Notes under the pieces: model-generated
What the model was told of the DNA's origin: nothing
Databases searched by the model: none
The model's input: only the letters and a program-made list of their open reading frames with translations
Shown here: positions 31,540 through 42,469 of the stretch, piece after piece
How positions within the stretch are numbered: position 1 is the stretch's first letter
How the letters are laid out: each line of letters opens with the position of its first letter
Source of the DNA: Helicoverpa zea
Lineage: Eukaryota; Arthropoda; Insecta; Lepidoptera; Noctuidae
Direction of reading: 5' to 3'
NCBI RefSeq assembly: GCF_022581195.2
Contig: NC_061464.1
Coordinates: forward strand, 12,501,254-12,565,253
Length of the DNA: 64,000 nucleotides
Translations under genes and position numbers: made by a program

Positions 31540-31680
31540 AACAACGATCTGAAGAGAGTGACAGGCAGTGGATAGATGCGGGCTGCCCAAGACCTGGATG
31601 GATGACGTTCACTGGAAGAGACCTACGTTCAACAGGGCACGGCCATAGACCGGTATGATGATGATTATAATGAACTTCTA
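31540..31680 (+). pseudogene. LINE ORF C-terminal scrap
   Basis: One frame reads DLKRVTGSG, stop, MRAAQDLDG, stop, RSLEETYVQQGTAID and then a GATGATGAT run. This resembles the C-terminal end of RTE-like lepidopteran endonuclease/reverse transcriptases. Both stops (TAG, TGA) fall where the family usually has tryptophan (TGG). A decayed fragment only. Confidence 0.5.
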
Positions 31681-32299
31681 TGAGCTCGTCGCGCAACGTT
31701 CGAATCATTCTCTACAAGCGCAAATAGACCTACTCCCCTGACACATCCTTCCTACGCAATCACGAGCTGCACTACCACCAGTTACGGATTTCATGAACAG
31801 CAACACCTTTCAAACGAAGAAACCGGTCACATCAGCTGCCAAGCATGAAATAAAAGAAAGATCCAACAGTTAGTCCGACTTTCAAATTGTTAATTACAGC
31901 TACGATTGTCACTCACACGAACGCCTTCCACTCGACAGGCTTTACATGACCTTTGTGTCCCTTAGCCGACTTATCAGCCCATCCTGGTTTTCTAGGAACC
32001 ACAGTAACATGACACTAACTGTACTCACACAGATTTACACGAGTCTCTTCCTGATCACCACGCTGCTATCGCACAGGCCAACGGGTCTTTTCCAAGTCAC
32101 CCCGATACCCATCATAGGTACAGCATAACACAAAAAAATCACTAAGTAGGCGTAAGAAGTAACAACACCTTGCCAACAAATCTATAGTCTGACGTATATT
32201 GAATTATTCTATGTAACTGAAAGATATTAATCAGAACCCGTGGACCTAGTTCTCAGCGTCGGTGATTCTAGTTAACTACCACTGACAATAATGGTGTGC

Positions 32300-32660
32300 C
32301 AGCTGATTGTTGACCACGGCGGTCGTATAATTAGCCCTTATTACGAGATCAGCCAGCCGCGCACATATTATAGTGCGCAGGCACCTGCGCAGACACAGAT
32401 GTACCCTATTCCTTCAATCTCATAGCGACAGCCTAACACAACCAGAGTGAAACCACAAGGAGGACCGCCATCAATGAAGGGTGCGTCAATCAGCATCTTC
32501 CAGGCTCCGGGCTGCCTTGTGAAAATTTCCAAAACCAGCAAAGCGAGCTCGTCCCGACCCGAGACCCCGCGCACAACAGTCGCACAAGTAAACCAACGAC
32601 GCAGTTCATATCTACCAATACCACGAGTCAACGAGGCAGTTCCACGTTTAATAACCTCGT
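32300..32660 (-). repeat. SINE-like interspersed repeat (copy 2)
   Basis: Shares TATTATAGTGC, CTATTCCTTCA, CTTCCAGGCTCCGGGCTGC and CGACCCGAGA blocks with the copy at 8150-8540. Diverged and lying inside the LTR-element interior. Confidence 0.55.
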
Positions 32661-33670
32661 GTAAAAAATAACCTCAACATAAAACTATGGATTGAACAAT
32701 GGATTGGTCTCACCGGGTTTTCCACTCAACGTGCGTGACGATCGCACATCGCTATGGCGCGCAGTATAGCAAAGCTTTCGCGGACGTGAAGCCACGGAGA
32801 TGCACGAGCACCAACACTCCGACCTCACAATGACACGTTGGGCTCCTGGCAGGCAGCTGGGATGCTCCATTCAACGTCGTAATTTACCGTCCATAACCGT
32901 GGTTACCATATTGCACCTTCGCTGAAATTCTTAATAAATCTTCTACTACAAACTCCATTTTAAATTATCGACTTCCATTTTTTTATTTTTAGTGGGTAGG
33001 CAATTTATCTTCACGTGGCGAGTTCTCCCGAAATCAGTCTGGTCATTCACCAACCAACCAACATCATGTTGCAGTACGAGATTCACCACCCAGGATTCTT
33101 GCTTGTGCTTGCCTGGCTTGATTCAATGCGATAGCAGTGTTGCATCAGGCGTATCAACTTTTGCTAGAATCTTCACATTTTGAACACGTGGGCGATGCAG
33201 GGCAATCCTTAACAGATGTGGGCATTTGGATTGTATCCCACTTCTGATGTCGGCGTCAGGATCCGACATCGTTAAATAAAACAAAGGGGTTCTCACACAA
33301 TCACTTGGTTTATTCCAATTAACACAGTATTAGTCACTACAATTATTTATCACTAATTTGTGGGAGGTGTGCACTCGGCAACGGTCGGTGAACGAATGAC
33401 CCGAGTCGTTTTTTTTTTTTTTTTTTTGGTATGGCATCTCGCAGTTCAGCCTAGGAGGCCGTGTACTGCTTAACCGGACTTTTCCCTGTGGATGCCTAGA
33501 ATTTAAGGCCTCCAGCCAGGGGCGTAAAACAACTTATAAACTAAGCGACTGCGCTAAGGGTACCCCCTGTGGGGTCGGACCTCGGCTTAGGGCGTCGCTG
33601 GGGAGGCAGCAAAGGGACAGGCTGGATCATATGATCATTATTATTAAATGGGGAATTTAAAGCTACTGGC

Positions 33671-36600
33671 TCAGCTCGCGGGCTGGCTCGATGAGCAAGG
33701 GTCGGGAGGACAGAGAACGGGACGTCGCGGCGGACCTCGGCGGCGAGGTTTGTACGAACGCGGTTTGTGTTTGTGTAGGGTGCTAGTGAGTTTACTACTC
33801 TCTTGGAGGACAGTTATCTCATCGTCAGGTTCTAGAAGGGCATGCCTAGGGCGGCGAATCCTACTGATGCGGGAGGGAGTATAATTACTGGCTGACACGA
33901 TAAGTGAGTTATCGTGTTTCTCAGCGCGTTCGAAGTACCGTATGGCGGCACGCTTCATATACTGGCGGATGGTAGGGATTTTTAAGTCGAGATGAAGAAT
34001 CTCATTTCGAACATAATAGGGAGCTCCTGTGATTTTCCGTAAAGCACGGTTTTGAAGGGCCTGCATTCTGTGAAGGCGGCGATGGCTTGCCTGTGCGAAC
34101 ACAGGGCAAGCATACATCATGACGGGGCGTATGCACGATACGTAAAGGCGTAACTTGCTTTTAAGAGATAATTTGCTCTTTGAGTTGAGCAAGAAGTGCA
34201 ATCTGCCGTACACAAAGGCTGCTCTAGAGCGCACCTTACGTACGTGCTCGGCGAATGAGAGGCGCTGGTCTAAGATTACACCTAGATATTTGGCATGCTC
34301 CTTCCAAGGAATCGGCCTACCAAACATGGTGACTGACGGGGGCGCGGGAGGAAGCCTACGGCGAGGGCTCGAAAAGAGTATGGCCTGGCTTTTGTCGGGG
34401 TGGAGTTCGATTCTCCATAGCCTAGTCCAGACACCTAAGGTGTTGCAATAGGCTTGGAGATGTCTCACTATGGCGGCTGGGCTGCGGCCTGAGCAGTAGA
34501 TTGCCGTGTCGTCGGCGAATAGGGCTAATTGAACATGCTTGTTCTTAGGAATATCGCTAGTGTATAGCGTGAAGAGGATGGGGGAGAGTACCGAGCCTTG
34601 TGGGACGCCAGCTTTTATAGGGTGGGCCGAAGAAAGAGTGCCGTCTATGCGATAGCGAAAGGTGCGATTCGACAAAAAGTCTCGTAAGATGACGACGAGA
34701 CGGTCTGGGACACCGAGTTGGTAAAGCTTGTAAATCAAGCCTTTGTGCCAGACTTTGTCGAATGCCTTTGCTATATCGAAGAGAATCGTACCGGTGAGTT
34801 GGCCACGTTGGAATCCGTGGCTCACACCTTCCACGATGCGGTGGACTTGTTGGACACAAGAGTGATGGGTTCGAAAACCAAACTGTTCTAATGGGATAAG
34901 ACTCTTTGCTTCGACGTAATCTTTGAGACGCTTATAGATAAGTATCTCGTAGATCTTGCCGAACACATTGAGTAAACTGATAGGGCGATAGCTGGACGGG
35001 TCTGATTTTGGTTTACCGGGTTTGGGAATACCGATTACGGTTGCCTCTTTCCATGCCTGTGGGAACAGGTTATGGGTCATGGCGCAATTGAAGATCGCGG
35101 TCATGAGCATTACGAGGGAAGCGGGTAGGATTTTGAAAACTTTATTGGTTATTCTATCTGGGCCCGGAGCTTTACGGGGTTTGAGACGTTTGATGATCTC
35201 TGCCACTTCGTCTGGAGTGACGGAAGACAAGGGATCGTCGGGGTCTTCTTGCGGTGGTAGGGAGGATCTGCGCTCGACCTCGGCTTCGACCTTTAGTAGG
35301 TGAGCCGGGTCGACCGGTTGGGTACTAGGCGAGCATTGAGCCTCGAGGCTGTCGGCCAGACATTCCGCTTTTTCATCGTCCTCGAAGGCGAGGGAATTGT
35401 CGGGGCGTTTGATCGGCGGGGTGGAAGCTACTTCATCGGATTTGAGTTTCCTTTGAAGCTGCCAGAAGGCTTGATGAGTCGGCTCGAGTTCGCTCAGCGT
35501 CTTGTCCCAGCGCGTTTCACGCATCTCAGCAAGGCGTTCCTTTACAGCACGCTGTAAGTTACGCATGTGAGACTTGTTAGCGTCGCAGGGAAAAGTACTG
35601 TAGGCACGGACAGCCGCGTTCTTCTCGGTCACCAGAGCACGCACGTCATCCGGGAGCTTGAAGCGATGAAAGCTCGTCGCTTCAACTCTACGTGAACACT
35701 TGTCCACGGTGGATTGTACGTGCTCGGTGAACGAGCCGATCGCGCCCGTCATGTCAGCGACTGAGTTGATTTCATCGGGAATTGATTCTAACTGGGCGGT
35801 GGAGGATTTCAAGCTTTCGCTTAGCATTCTCCAGTCCGTGACAATCTGGGTGGGGGGAGGGCGATCCGGGTCGAGTGGGCCTGAGCGCGAGGCTAGTTCC
35901 ACAAGAACCGGTCTGTGGTCGGAGGTGAGCTCGTGTAGTACCTCTATCGAATGTAAACGTAAGTTTACGTTCTTGAGGAGCGCTACATCGAGAACGTCGG
36001 GAAGGTGGTCGACTATATTAGGAAAGTGAGTGGGATGCATCGGAGCGATGACATCGAAGTTGAGAGATTCACACTGGTTGAATAGCAACCTGCCTCTTGG
36101 AGAAGTAGTGTTGCTATTCCAGGCGGGATGTTTGGCGTTTAGATCGCCTGCTATTATTACAGAGTCGCTCAGGCCTAGTAAGGCTCTGAGATAGAAAGAA
36201 AGAAAGAAAGAAAAACCATTTATTTTACACACAAATGACGCAGAAAACGAAACACACACAAATACAAACAAATAAATCTAGGGACAAAACTAACAGTAAA
36301 ACAAAAATAAAAGCGCTGCAGCTGCGTCACTTATGCGTGAAAAAGGGGCAGCGCTCAGCATAAATGCTGTGTCACGCACACGCAGGCACGAGACAACAGC
36401 GCTGGTTTTCAGCGCTGACCCAATACATGACTTTGCCTCGGGACTATACAAACAGACGCCGTTTCGGCACGAATCCGGTAAATAAATAAATATATATATA
36501 CAAAATTAGTAAAGTAACAGAAACGTAGTAAACAGATATAGTAACAATGAATATAAAACAAACCATAGACAAAAACAAACACAATACGAGAATATCAAGA

Positions 36601-37086
36601 GAAAAGACATAGACAAAAAGCTTGTGAATAATAAAAAGTTGCCCAGTGAGCGTCTCAGACCATAGACAGCAGATCGTTCGTGAAAAGGATCGGGTCGTAG
36701 GACTGAAAGGATGAGGACGTGGGAGGGCAGTAGGCCGATACGAGAGTGATCGACTGGTGATGGGACATGGCTAGTCGACAGATCGAGGCTTCAATGCAGC
36801 TTAAGTCGGGGGGAGTGATCTCTACACAATGTAGCGATCTTTTATAATAGATAAGCGTGCCGCCTTTGTGGCGTGTGATCCTGTCATTTCTAATTAACTT
36901 ATAGTTAGCTATATTAGGGCCGCGTACACGCGGCTTTAGGAAGGTCTCTTGTACGAGAAGAATGTCTATCTTATGGGATTGTAGGAAGGCGGAAATCTCG
37001 TCGCGTTGGCCGAGAATACCGTTGGCATTATAATAGCCAAGCCTAAGGGAATGAATGGGGTTTAATTTTGGATGTATTATCCATTT
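33671..37086 (-). pseudogene. Jockey-type LINE ORF2 (APE endonuclease + reverse transcriptase), interrupted
   Basis: The N-terminal part lies at 37086 down to about 36660. It is open directly after the ORF1 stop and has no ATG. It carries APE-endonuclease motifs (GYYNANGILGQRDEI, LLVQET, SAYCPP). After a roughly 460-bp insertion the frame resumes with AGDLNAKHPAWNS and SDHRPVLVEL. The RT domain follows with KAPGPDRI, YRPISLLNVFGKIYE, DIAKAFDKVWHKGL, GVPQGSVLSPILF and FADDTAIY, and the protein ends at 33671. The apparent methionine start at 36271 lies inside the insertion and is not the real start. Apart from the insertion and the missing ATG the frame is intact. Confidence 0.85.
36191..36650. 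mobile_element. about 460-bp insertion in LINE ORF2
   Basis: Foreign sequence between CTCTGAG at 36184-36190 and the resumption of endonuclease coding sequence near 36655. It begins with a (GAAA)n microsatellite and CCATTTATTTTACAC, and has a GC-richer middle (AAAGCGCTGCAGCTGCG; AGCGCTGGTTTTCAGCGCTG) and an A-rich remainder. TGAG occurs at both junctions and may be a 4-bp duplication. Microsatellite-ended short repeats of this type are common in moths. The class was not determined. Confidence 0.6.
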
Positions 37087-38904
37087 CTATTTCCTAAAGT
37101 GAGGCAGGTTTTGAACTGCCTGGGCGACGTCTGAATACTCCTGCATAACGGAGTAGAGTTTGATAAGGTCGCCATTGCTGGCGACTATCTCCCTCGAAAG
37201 TTGTTGAGCTCTGTCGCTCGTGAATACACTGAACGTGCTCAGTATAACGTTCATGGAACTGAGCGCTGATACTGGGCTAGAAGAGGGCGCGATCGCTTGC
37301 GCTTGCGCGGGCTTGGCGGCTATAGGAGCCACGGAGGGCGCGGAGGGCGCGGAGGGAAGGACGGGAGGGACGCGAGGTAAGCTCGCGGGCGCCGCGGTGG
37401 AATTATTCACCGGGGCGGGAGTTGGCTGGGGCTGAGTTGGCCTCGGGGTTGAAAAGGCTCTCTGATGGTTGAGAGGGTTCCATGGGGAGGGCCGTTGTGG
37501 GCTGAGACGCTCGGGAAGTTGAGCGGTAGGTAGCCTCGCTGATGGGCTTTCCCTTAGCTGGCGGGCGTTTGCACGCTTGGCCAGCTTGGGAGACGTTTTT
37601 GGGGCCTTTGGGCAGCCGCGGTAGTTGGCGGGATGGCCTGAGGCGCCGCAGAGTACACAGCTCGGAGGCTCGGTGCACAGAGTGCGGTCCTTGGGTCGCG
37701 GGCAGTCGGAGGTGCCGTGTTGGCCTAGGCATTTCACGCACCTAGGCTGGGCGAAACAGTTGCGCTGTGAGTGACCCCACAGTTGGCAACGGTGGCATTG
37801 GGATACAATGCCAGATCTATTTGGCTTCTCGATTGAGATGCCGGTTAAATTACACACCGATTTGATGTTAAAAATCGGGTGGATTTTAGAAGGACACGGC
37901 TCGCATACTACGAGCACCATGTCGAAGGCGTGGCCGCTGCGGGCGCGGTGCATCCTATGGACTTGCGTCGCAGGGATGTTTTGTGACTTAAGGTCACTTA
38001 AAATGTCATCCGAAGGGATTTCCTTCGGAATACGGGTAATGACGACCCGGAGAGGTTTTTCCTCAGGGAGGGAGTACGTATGGAACGAAATGTTCCTCGC
38101 TCTTAGCGCTTTAGTTATCTCCCTATAGTCGTCTGACGTAGGGAGGACGATTTTTATACCGTTGCCGGTATTGGAGGCCGATCTGTAGTTGATCTTACGA
38201 TCAACACACAGCTTGGACACTTCGGTCCATTTCGCCTTGTCCTGTAAGTATACAGGCGGCGGAGGTTTGCTTTTAGGTGCGCTTTTGGGCTTAGCGGCAC
38301 CTTGGGAGGAAGCGACCTGCGAGGTCGAGGGTGACGGGGCGGGGGATGCTGTAGACGCAGCGGGCGGGCTAGGGAGAGGAGATGCGGCAAGGGCGATGGT
38401 CTTGCGCGCCTTGTCATTGTTTTTGTTCTTTTTCCTCTTACCTCCCTGTACGACGGTGAAGTCGTCTTCGGAGGAAGAGGAGTCAGAGGGCTCGGAGGGT
38501 TGAGCATCCTCTGGGACGGGTGAGGCAGAGCGGGAGGACGAGGTGTCCATGCATTCGGCGTCGACGTTTGACGCAGGTGCACTCGCCTGAGTTATTTCCA
38601 TTGTCTGTGAGACAATGGGATTAGGAACAATGGTCGAGTGCAGCTGGGCATCGACCATTGTATTGGGGATTACCGTTTCCGCTAATGCGGCGGTTTTCCC
38701 CGAAGAGACGATTATGGGCTCAACAATGGGGCGCGACGCAGCTGCGCCGGCCTCCTTTGTTGAGCCGTTATCGGTGATAATACAATAGCGCGCTAGGCGC
38801 GGGTCCTTGATATCAAGGTTGTTGATCATGTCGCCATATTTGGCGACAATGTCTTGGTCCTTGAGGAGGACCTCGAAGAAGAATTTATAGACTTCGGTAG
38901 TCAT
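37087..38904 (-). CDS. Jockey-type LINE ORF1 (gag-like RNA-binding protein)
   Basis: 605 codons from ATG at 38904. This is the nucleic-acid-binding ORF1 product of Jockey-clade LINEs, which packages the element RNA (family knowledge). The first 220 residues are rich in Ser, Pro, Ala and acidic residues, with KKNKNNDKARK. A conserved central region from about residue 280 (PLRVVITRIPKEIPSDDIL) resembles the domain that precedes zinc knuckles in Jockey ORF1. Three CCHC knuckles follow at about residues 368-433: CHRCQLWGHSQRNC, CVKCLGQHGTSDC and CVLCGASGHPANYRGC. A Pro/Ala-rich stretch and a short C-terminal helix-like region close the protein. No break is seen. The stop is TAG, directly followed in the same frame by ORF2. 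Confidence 0.88.
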   Translation of the reverse strand: MTTEVYKFFFEVLLKDQDIVAKYGDMINNLDIKDPRLARYCIITDNGSTKEAGAAASRPIVEPIIVSSGKTAALAETVIPNTMVDAQLHSTIVPNPIVSQTMEITQASAPASNVDAECMDTSSSRSASPVPEDAQPSEPSDSSSSEDDFTVVQGGKRKKNKNNDKARKTIALAASPLPSPPAASTASPAPSPSTSQVASSQGAAKPKSAPKSKPPPPVYLQDKAKWTEVSKLCVDRKINYRSASNTGNGIKIVLPTSDDYREITKALRARNISFHTYSLPEEKPLRVVITRIPKEIPSDDILSDLKSQNIPATQVHRMHRARSGHAFDMVLVVCEPCPSKIHPIFNIKSVCNLTGISIEKPNRSGIVSQCHRCQLWGHSQRNCFAQPRCVKCLGQHGTSDCPRPKDRTLCTEPPSCVLCGASGHPANYRGCPKAPKTSPKLAKRANARQLRESPSARLPTAQLPERLSPQRPSPWNPLNHQRAFSTPRPTQPQPTPAPVNNSTAAPASLPRVPPVLPSAPSAPSVAPIAAKPAQAQAIAPSSSPVSALSSMNVILSTFSVFTSDRAQQLSREIVASNGDLIKLYSVMQEYSDVAQAVQNLPHFRK

Positions 38905-39661
38905 TTTCCCGTGAGGGAAGAGGGCTACCGAGCTAAAAGAGATGGGGGCCTAATTATAAAAACCTAAGACCTATTTCCTATCTCCCCGGGTGGATGGGCC
39001 CGGGGATGTGTAACCCTCCCTGCCGGGTATAGGCAGGGAGGTGAGTACCTATTGGTGAGCCCTAAGCTTGTAAACCGTTCGCCAGTCTTATTGTGCGAAC
39101 GGGCCCTAGCCAGTCTAGTGCGAAGGGTATAGAGATACCCAACCGACACCAGGTGTGTAGCTGTGAAAGCAAACCAGATGCAAGGCACGACTAGGAGATC
39201 CCCCAAGGCCGAAATCCGAGCTCCCGTCCAATTGACTGCCTTGCCCTGAAGGGGTTCGGCGGGTGTGATTGGGTCAACACCCTCTCGGCTTCGTTGGCAC
39301 CGTATGGTTTCAACCGAGAACCACGAAACTGTGGCTTTTACCCAGAAGGGGTCAAGTGAATTTACTTGACACAAACGTTTTAGAAACAGGATAATCGTCC
39401 GCCGCTTTGAAAAAAGCAGCTTTAGATTGATATATTTGTAGTCGGCAGAGCGACTACGGTGAGTGTTACGTCGGGCGTAACAAAGACAAAAGTCGTAAAC
39501 GGGCGAGCGCAGAGCGACACGTCCGTACACGACGAGAGTCAGAAGCGGAGTCCTTTTTCTGACCCGAGTCGTGCGCGCGCGCCGCTTTATAAAGTCCACC
39601 GTTGACAGATCGATGGTTGACAGATCGATGGTTGACACATCGACGGTGGCGCCGTCATATG

Positions 39662-42469
39662 TATATTTTATTTAGTTTTTGAGTTATTATTAAGTGTGAA
39701 AAAATATTATCATCTTCCATTTTAATTCTACTTCAACTTTACTGACTTCATGAAGTCATATATATTTTTTTAAGAAATATTTTTTATTACATTTTTAAAT
39801 AAGTTAGACAGTATTTAAAATTAATTTCTAAACTGCACGAAATAAAAAGCTATTGTGTATAAAAGTATGCAAAATTGTAATTATAATTACTTACTTATAA
39901 ATAATTATAAATAAAGAAAACAATTGTACATAGAACTAGTATTTAAAATAATGTAAAATAAATTGTTTTATAATTAACATTGCAACAACTACATTAATTA
40001 TTAAGAAGATTACTGTGAAAGTATTTACAAGAAAATAAACTGAATTAAAACAATTACGACAAGTATTTTATTTATCCTTTCAAAGAATATAAAGGTATTC
40101 AAGCAATATTTAGATTTAAAGTGAATAGTTGTTAAATTATGTAAAGACTAACTTAAGTTTCAGCAGCACTTAGTCAAACCTTCAGTTTATTTGCAGAGAA
40201 ATTTTAGTTCGTTCATAATTCAATTTGTAAGCACAACAACCTTTTACATGGAACGAAACGATGTCGACACGACTATATGAAAAGCTAATAGTTAACTTAA
40301 ATACCCAATGCAGATCGACATGTATCACCTGTATATTCCTCAAAAAATATTAGTGTTGTAAAGGTAACCTAATTAATAATAAGAAAAATTTGCTACTTCA
40401 GTACATTCGTTTTCACTAACGCTGGCTATTTTCACTTTAATTCAATGTTCTGTTAAAAATAGACACAAACCTACCTAGGTGTAAGTTTTTTAAATGTACA
40501 ATGTACTTACCAAACAAATAAACATTGAAAGTTAAACAAACGTATGCAAAATGCTTGTGAAAATAAAAATCTATCAGGTGATTTTACGACAGGCTTCACA
40601 TATCGCATTTCATTGCCGTATAAACACATGTTATTCCAAAGCCGAGAAGTATAAAACCTGAATGTTAGCACTAACTTCAAAATCTCTCGTCTTCTTACTG
40701 GGGAGAATCCTTCCATTTATTTTTGTCTTTTTACCTCTGACACAGAAATGTGTTATCATTTTGGCTGTTTTGTGTCTGACTGTGGTACCAAAGCTCTTAA
40801 AAAAATGAACTGATTTACATGCGTTTTTTTTTTGCCGTAAGCTGGTTTGCCAATGGTGGATCTTAGATACGTCACATCACAATTGGCACAGGCATTTTAA
40901 AGCTATAGGTTGTTTTCTCACTGGCTGGATCTCATAAACTCTTTAAATAAATAAAAAATAACTCTAGATCATGCCCGTGTTCTGCTCTGGCAAATTCGTG
41001 TACCCGCTAGTCAGCGTTACGCGAATGTTCCCCAAAATTTGCAAATAAATTGTCTTCCTCAATCCCAGTAAATACATAACACAAAGCTACGCTGAGCTTC
41101 AGAAAATGTTCAGACTCTAAGTTGTGACAGACTATTTGTTTATGCTCGAAGCTTATTTATTTATTTCATACAGGTTCTTCACAGCTGACAATCTTAATAC
41201 ATAATTTATAAACATAACAATACGCCAATTAAGAAGTACACAGTAATAATTTTAGTTGAGAGTAAACAAGATGTAATATACATAGATTAGAATAGAATAT
41301 ACAAAAACAATTTGAATTTAATATTATATATTATTACATTTTATGATTAACGTGTATCTGTGTGTGTACTTACTTCAAGTTATCAATTACAATATTTTGC
41401 GGTGCTTTATTATAAAGGACCTGTTTACACCCCAAACTTAGTCATTTCACAAGATTTAAAGCGAAGTCGCTGAATTATTCTCTGTTTCAGTAAGTTTATT
41501 TAGTTTATAGGCTTTTTGGATTACCTGGATCAAAACTGAGACTGTAAAATTCTGATTTTAGAGAATGTTGGTGAGTTGACAATGACATAAATAATGAAGG
41601 AAAAACAAAGACATATCTTGACTGAAGTTAGTAACTTTTGCAAAAATGAAATTTGCAATTACGAGCAAAATCATAACTCTTCTTGACAGTCGGTTAAAAA
41701 GAACAAAACATCAAGTTTCTGCTGCCACTCTCTCATGCCAAAACACACACATCGTTATCTAACGAAATGCATACTAACAGAAAGCCAGAAAGCCGAACCA
41801 CATTATCCATGTCCACACAAAATACGTAGGATATCCTATGTTCAACATTGTGTACCCAGTAGCCACCTCGTTACGACTTGTCTCTCGTTATGTCTGACAA
41901 TGGATCCATAGCTACCTACTCACGATATTGCCTCATGCTATTGCCTCATTTCAAGTTTTTTTTTCAATGTTATACGTGTGAAAAGTTCGTGGTTTCAATG
42001 TGTTGCAATTGTGTCAATGCTTGGCGCGCTTGAATGCGATAATGACAAGTTGTCTCGCGTTTCAGAAGACACATCAGGGTTGGTTCCGGATGGCATTTGA
42101 AAATCTTGAGTAGTCGTTACGGATAGATAAAAGCCAGAAAGTCTGACAACCAGTCTTACAAAGTGTCTTAATTGAGATACGGTTACAATCCGAATATCAT
42201 CGCTATAAAATGTGTACTTTTTAATCTAGACTATAGGTAGTGACCCATTTCAAGACCTAAGTCAACATAGAAAGAGTTATTTTTACAAGCTCCATGGTCA
42301 AAACCATGGTTAAATCTATTCCATGATCATAATAACACTTTCCAATTTACTATCCATTCACAAAGCAGAAGAAATAACATACAAAGCAGCAAGCATATAA
42401 TTCTCATAATGCAACGAGAAATGCAAATGATGCTCATTGTGAATGCAGTACTTTCTTGCACTACGCCAC
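39662..42469. other. intergenic AT-rich DNA
   Basis: No gene supported. An open frame at 40507-40716 (-) encodes a 69-residue peptide starting MEGFSPVRRREILKLV that I do not recognise; it has no flanking evidence. The sequence at 41150-41400 has the AT-rich TTATTTATTTCATACAGG look of common dispersed repeats. Confidence 0.5.

Larger units (their letters stand above)
29788..33247 (-). other. interior of the LTR element, non-coding
   Basis: 3.46 kb between the LTRs without gag or pol on either strand. It contains a 36-bp minisatellite flanked by T runs (29983-30255), a LINE pseudogene scrap (about 31540-31670), a SINE-like block (32300-32660) and otherwise unremarkable sequence. The start of the interior read on the minus strand (TCAGAAGTGGGATACAATCC) includes a TGGGA that could belong to a primer-binding site, but no tRNA was matched. 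Confidence 0.6.
33409..39559 (-). mobile_element. full-length Jockey-type LINE (6.15 kb)
   Basis: Bounded by a 12-bp target duplication TGACCCGAGTCG (33397-33408 and 39560-39571), with a poly(A) of at least 18 nt at the minus-strand 3' end. The 5' end begins GAAAAAGGACTCCGC. Contents in order are a 5' UTR of about 650 bp, ORF1 (38904-37087), and ORF2 with APE-type endonuclease, reverse transcriptase and C-terminal region (to 33671). ORF2 is interrupted by an insertion at about 36191-36650. The 3' UTR is about 260 bp. Confidence 0.9.
27017..39657 (-). mobile_element. LTR-retrotransposon structure, non-autonomous, with LINE-filled LTRs (12.6 kb)
   Basis: Two direct repeats with TG...CA ends on the minus strand (start TGACGGCGCCACCGTCGATG, end ...GACGCCGACA) lie at 33248-39657 (5' LTR) and 27017-29787 (3' LTR). 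The outer flanks share TATG (27013-27016 and 39658-39661), while the inner flanks do not match. This supports a single element with a 4-bp target duplication rather than two solo LTRs. Without their insertions the LTRs are about 247 and 231 bp and, by eye, identical except for one 16-bp repeat unit. The 3.46-kb interior has no gag, protease, RT or integrase, so the element would be non-autonomous. A convincing polypurine tract was not seen, and the primer-binding site is uncertain. Confidence 0.7.
33248..39657 (-). repeat. 5' LTR interrupted by a full-length Jockey-type LINE
   Basis: The LTR parts are 33248-33408 and 39560-39657. On the minus strand, TATAAA starts at 39591 and an initiator-like TCATTC context begins 31 nt later at the insertion point. 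This LTR has one more copy than the 3' LTR of a 16-bp unit containing GATCGATGGTTGACAG. Confidence 0.72.

Noticed and set aside
36190..36271. Methionine start for the LINE ORF2
   Set aside because: It lies inside the (GAAA)n-ended insertion. The true N-terminus is farther upstream at 36660-37086.
38964..39638. Minus-strand open frame of 224 codons with a repeated STIDL start
   Set aside because: It runs from the LTR 16-bp repeats through the insertion junction into the LINE 5' UTR. No conserved domain, and explained by repeat structure.
27017..39657. Two independent solo LTRs
   Set aside because: Neither LTR has matching flanks of its own, whereas the outermost flanks share TATG. A single element with an interior is the better reading, although a 4-bp match is modest evidence.
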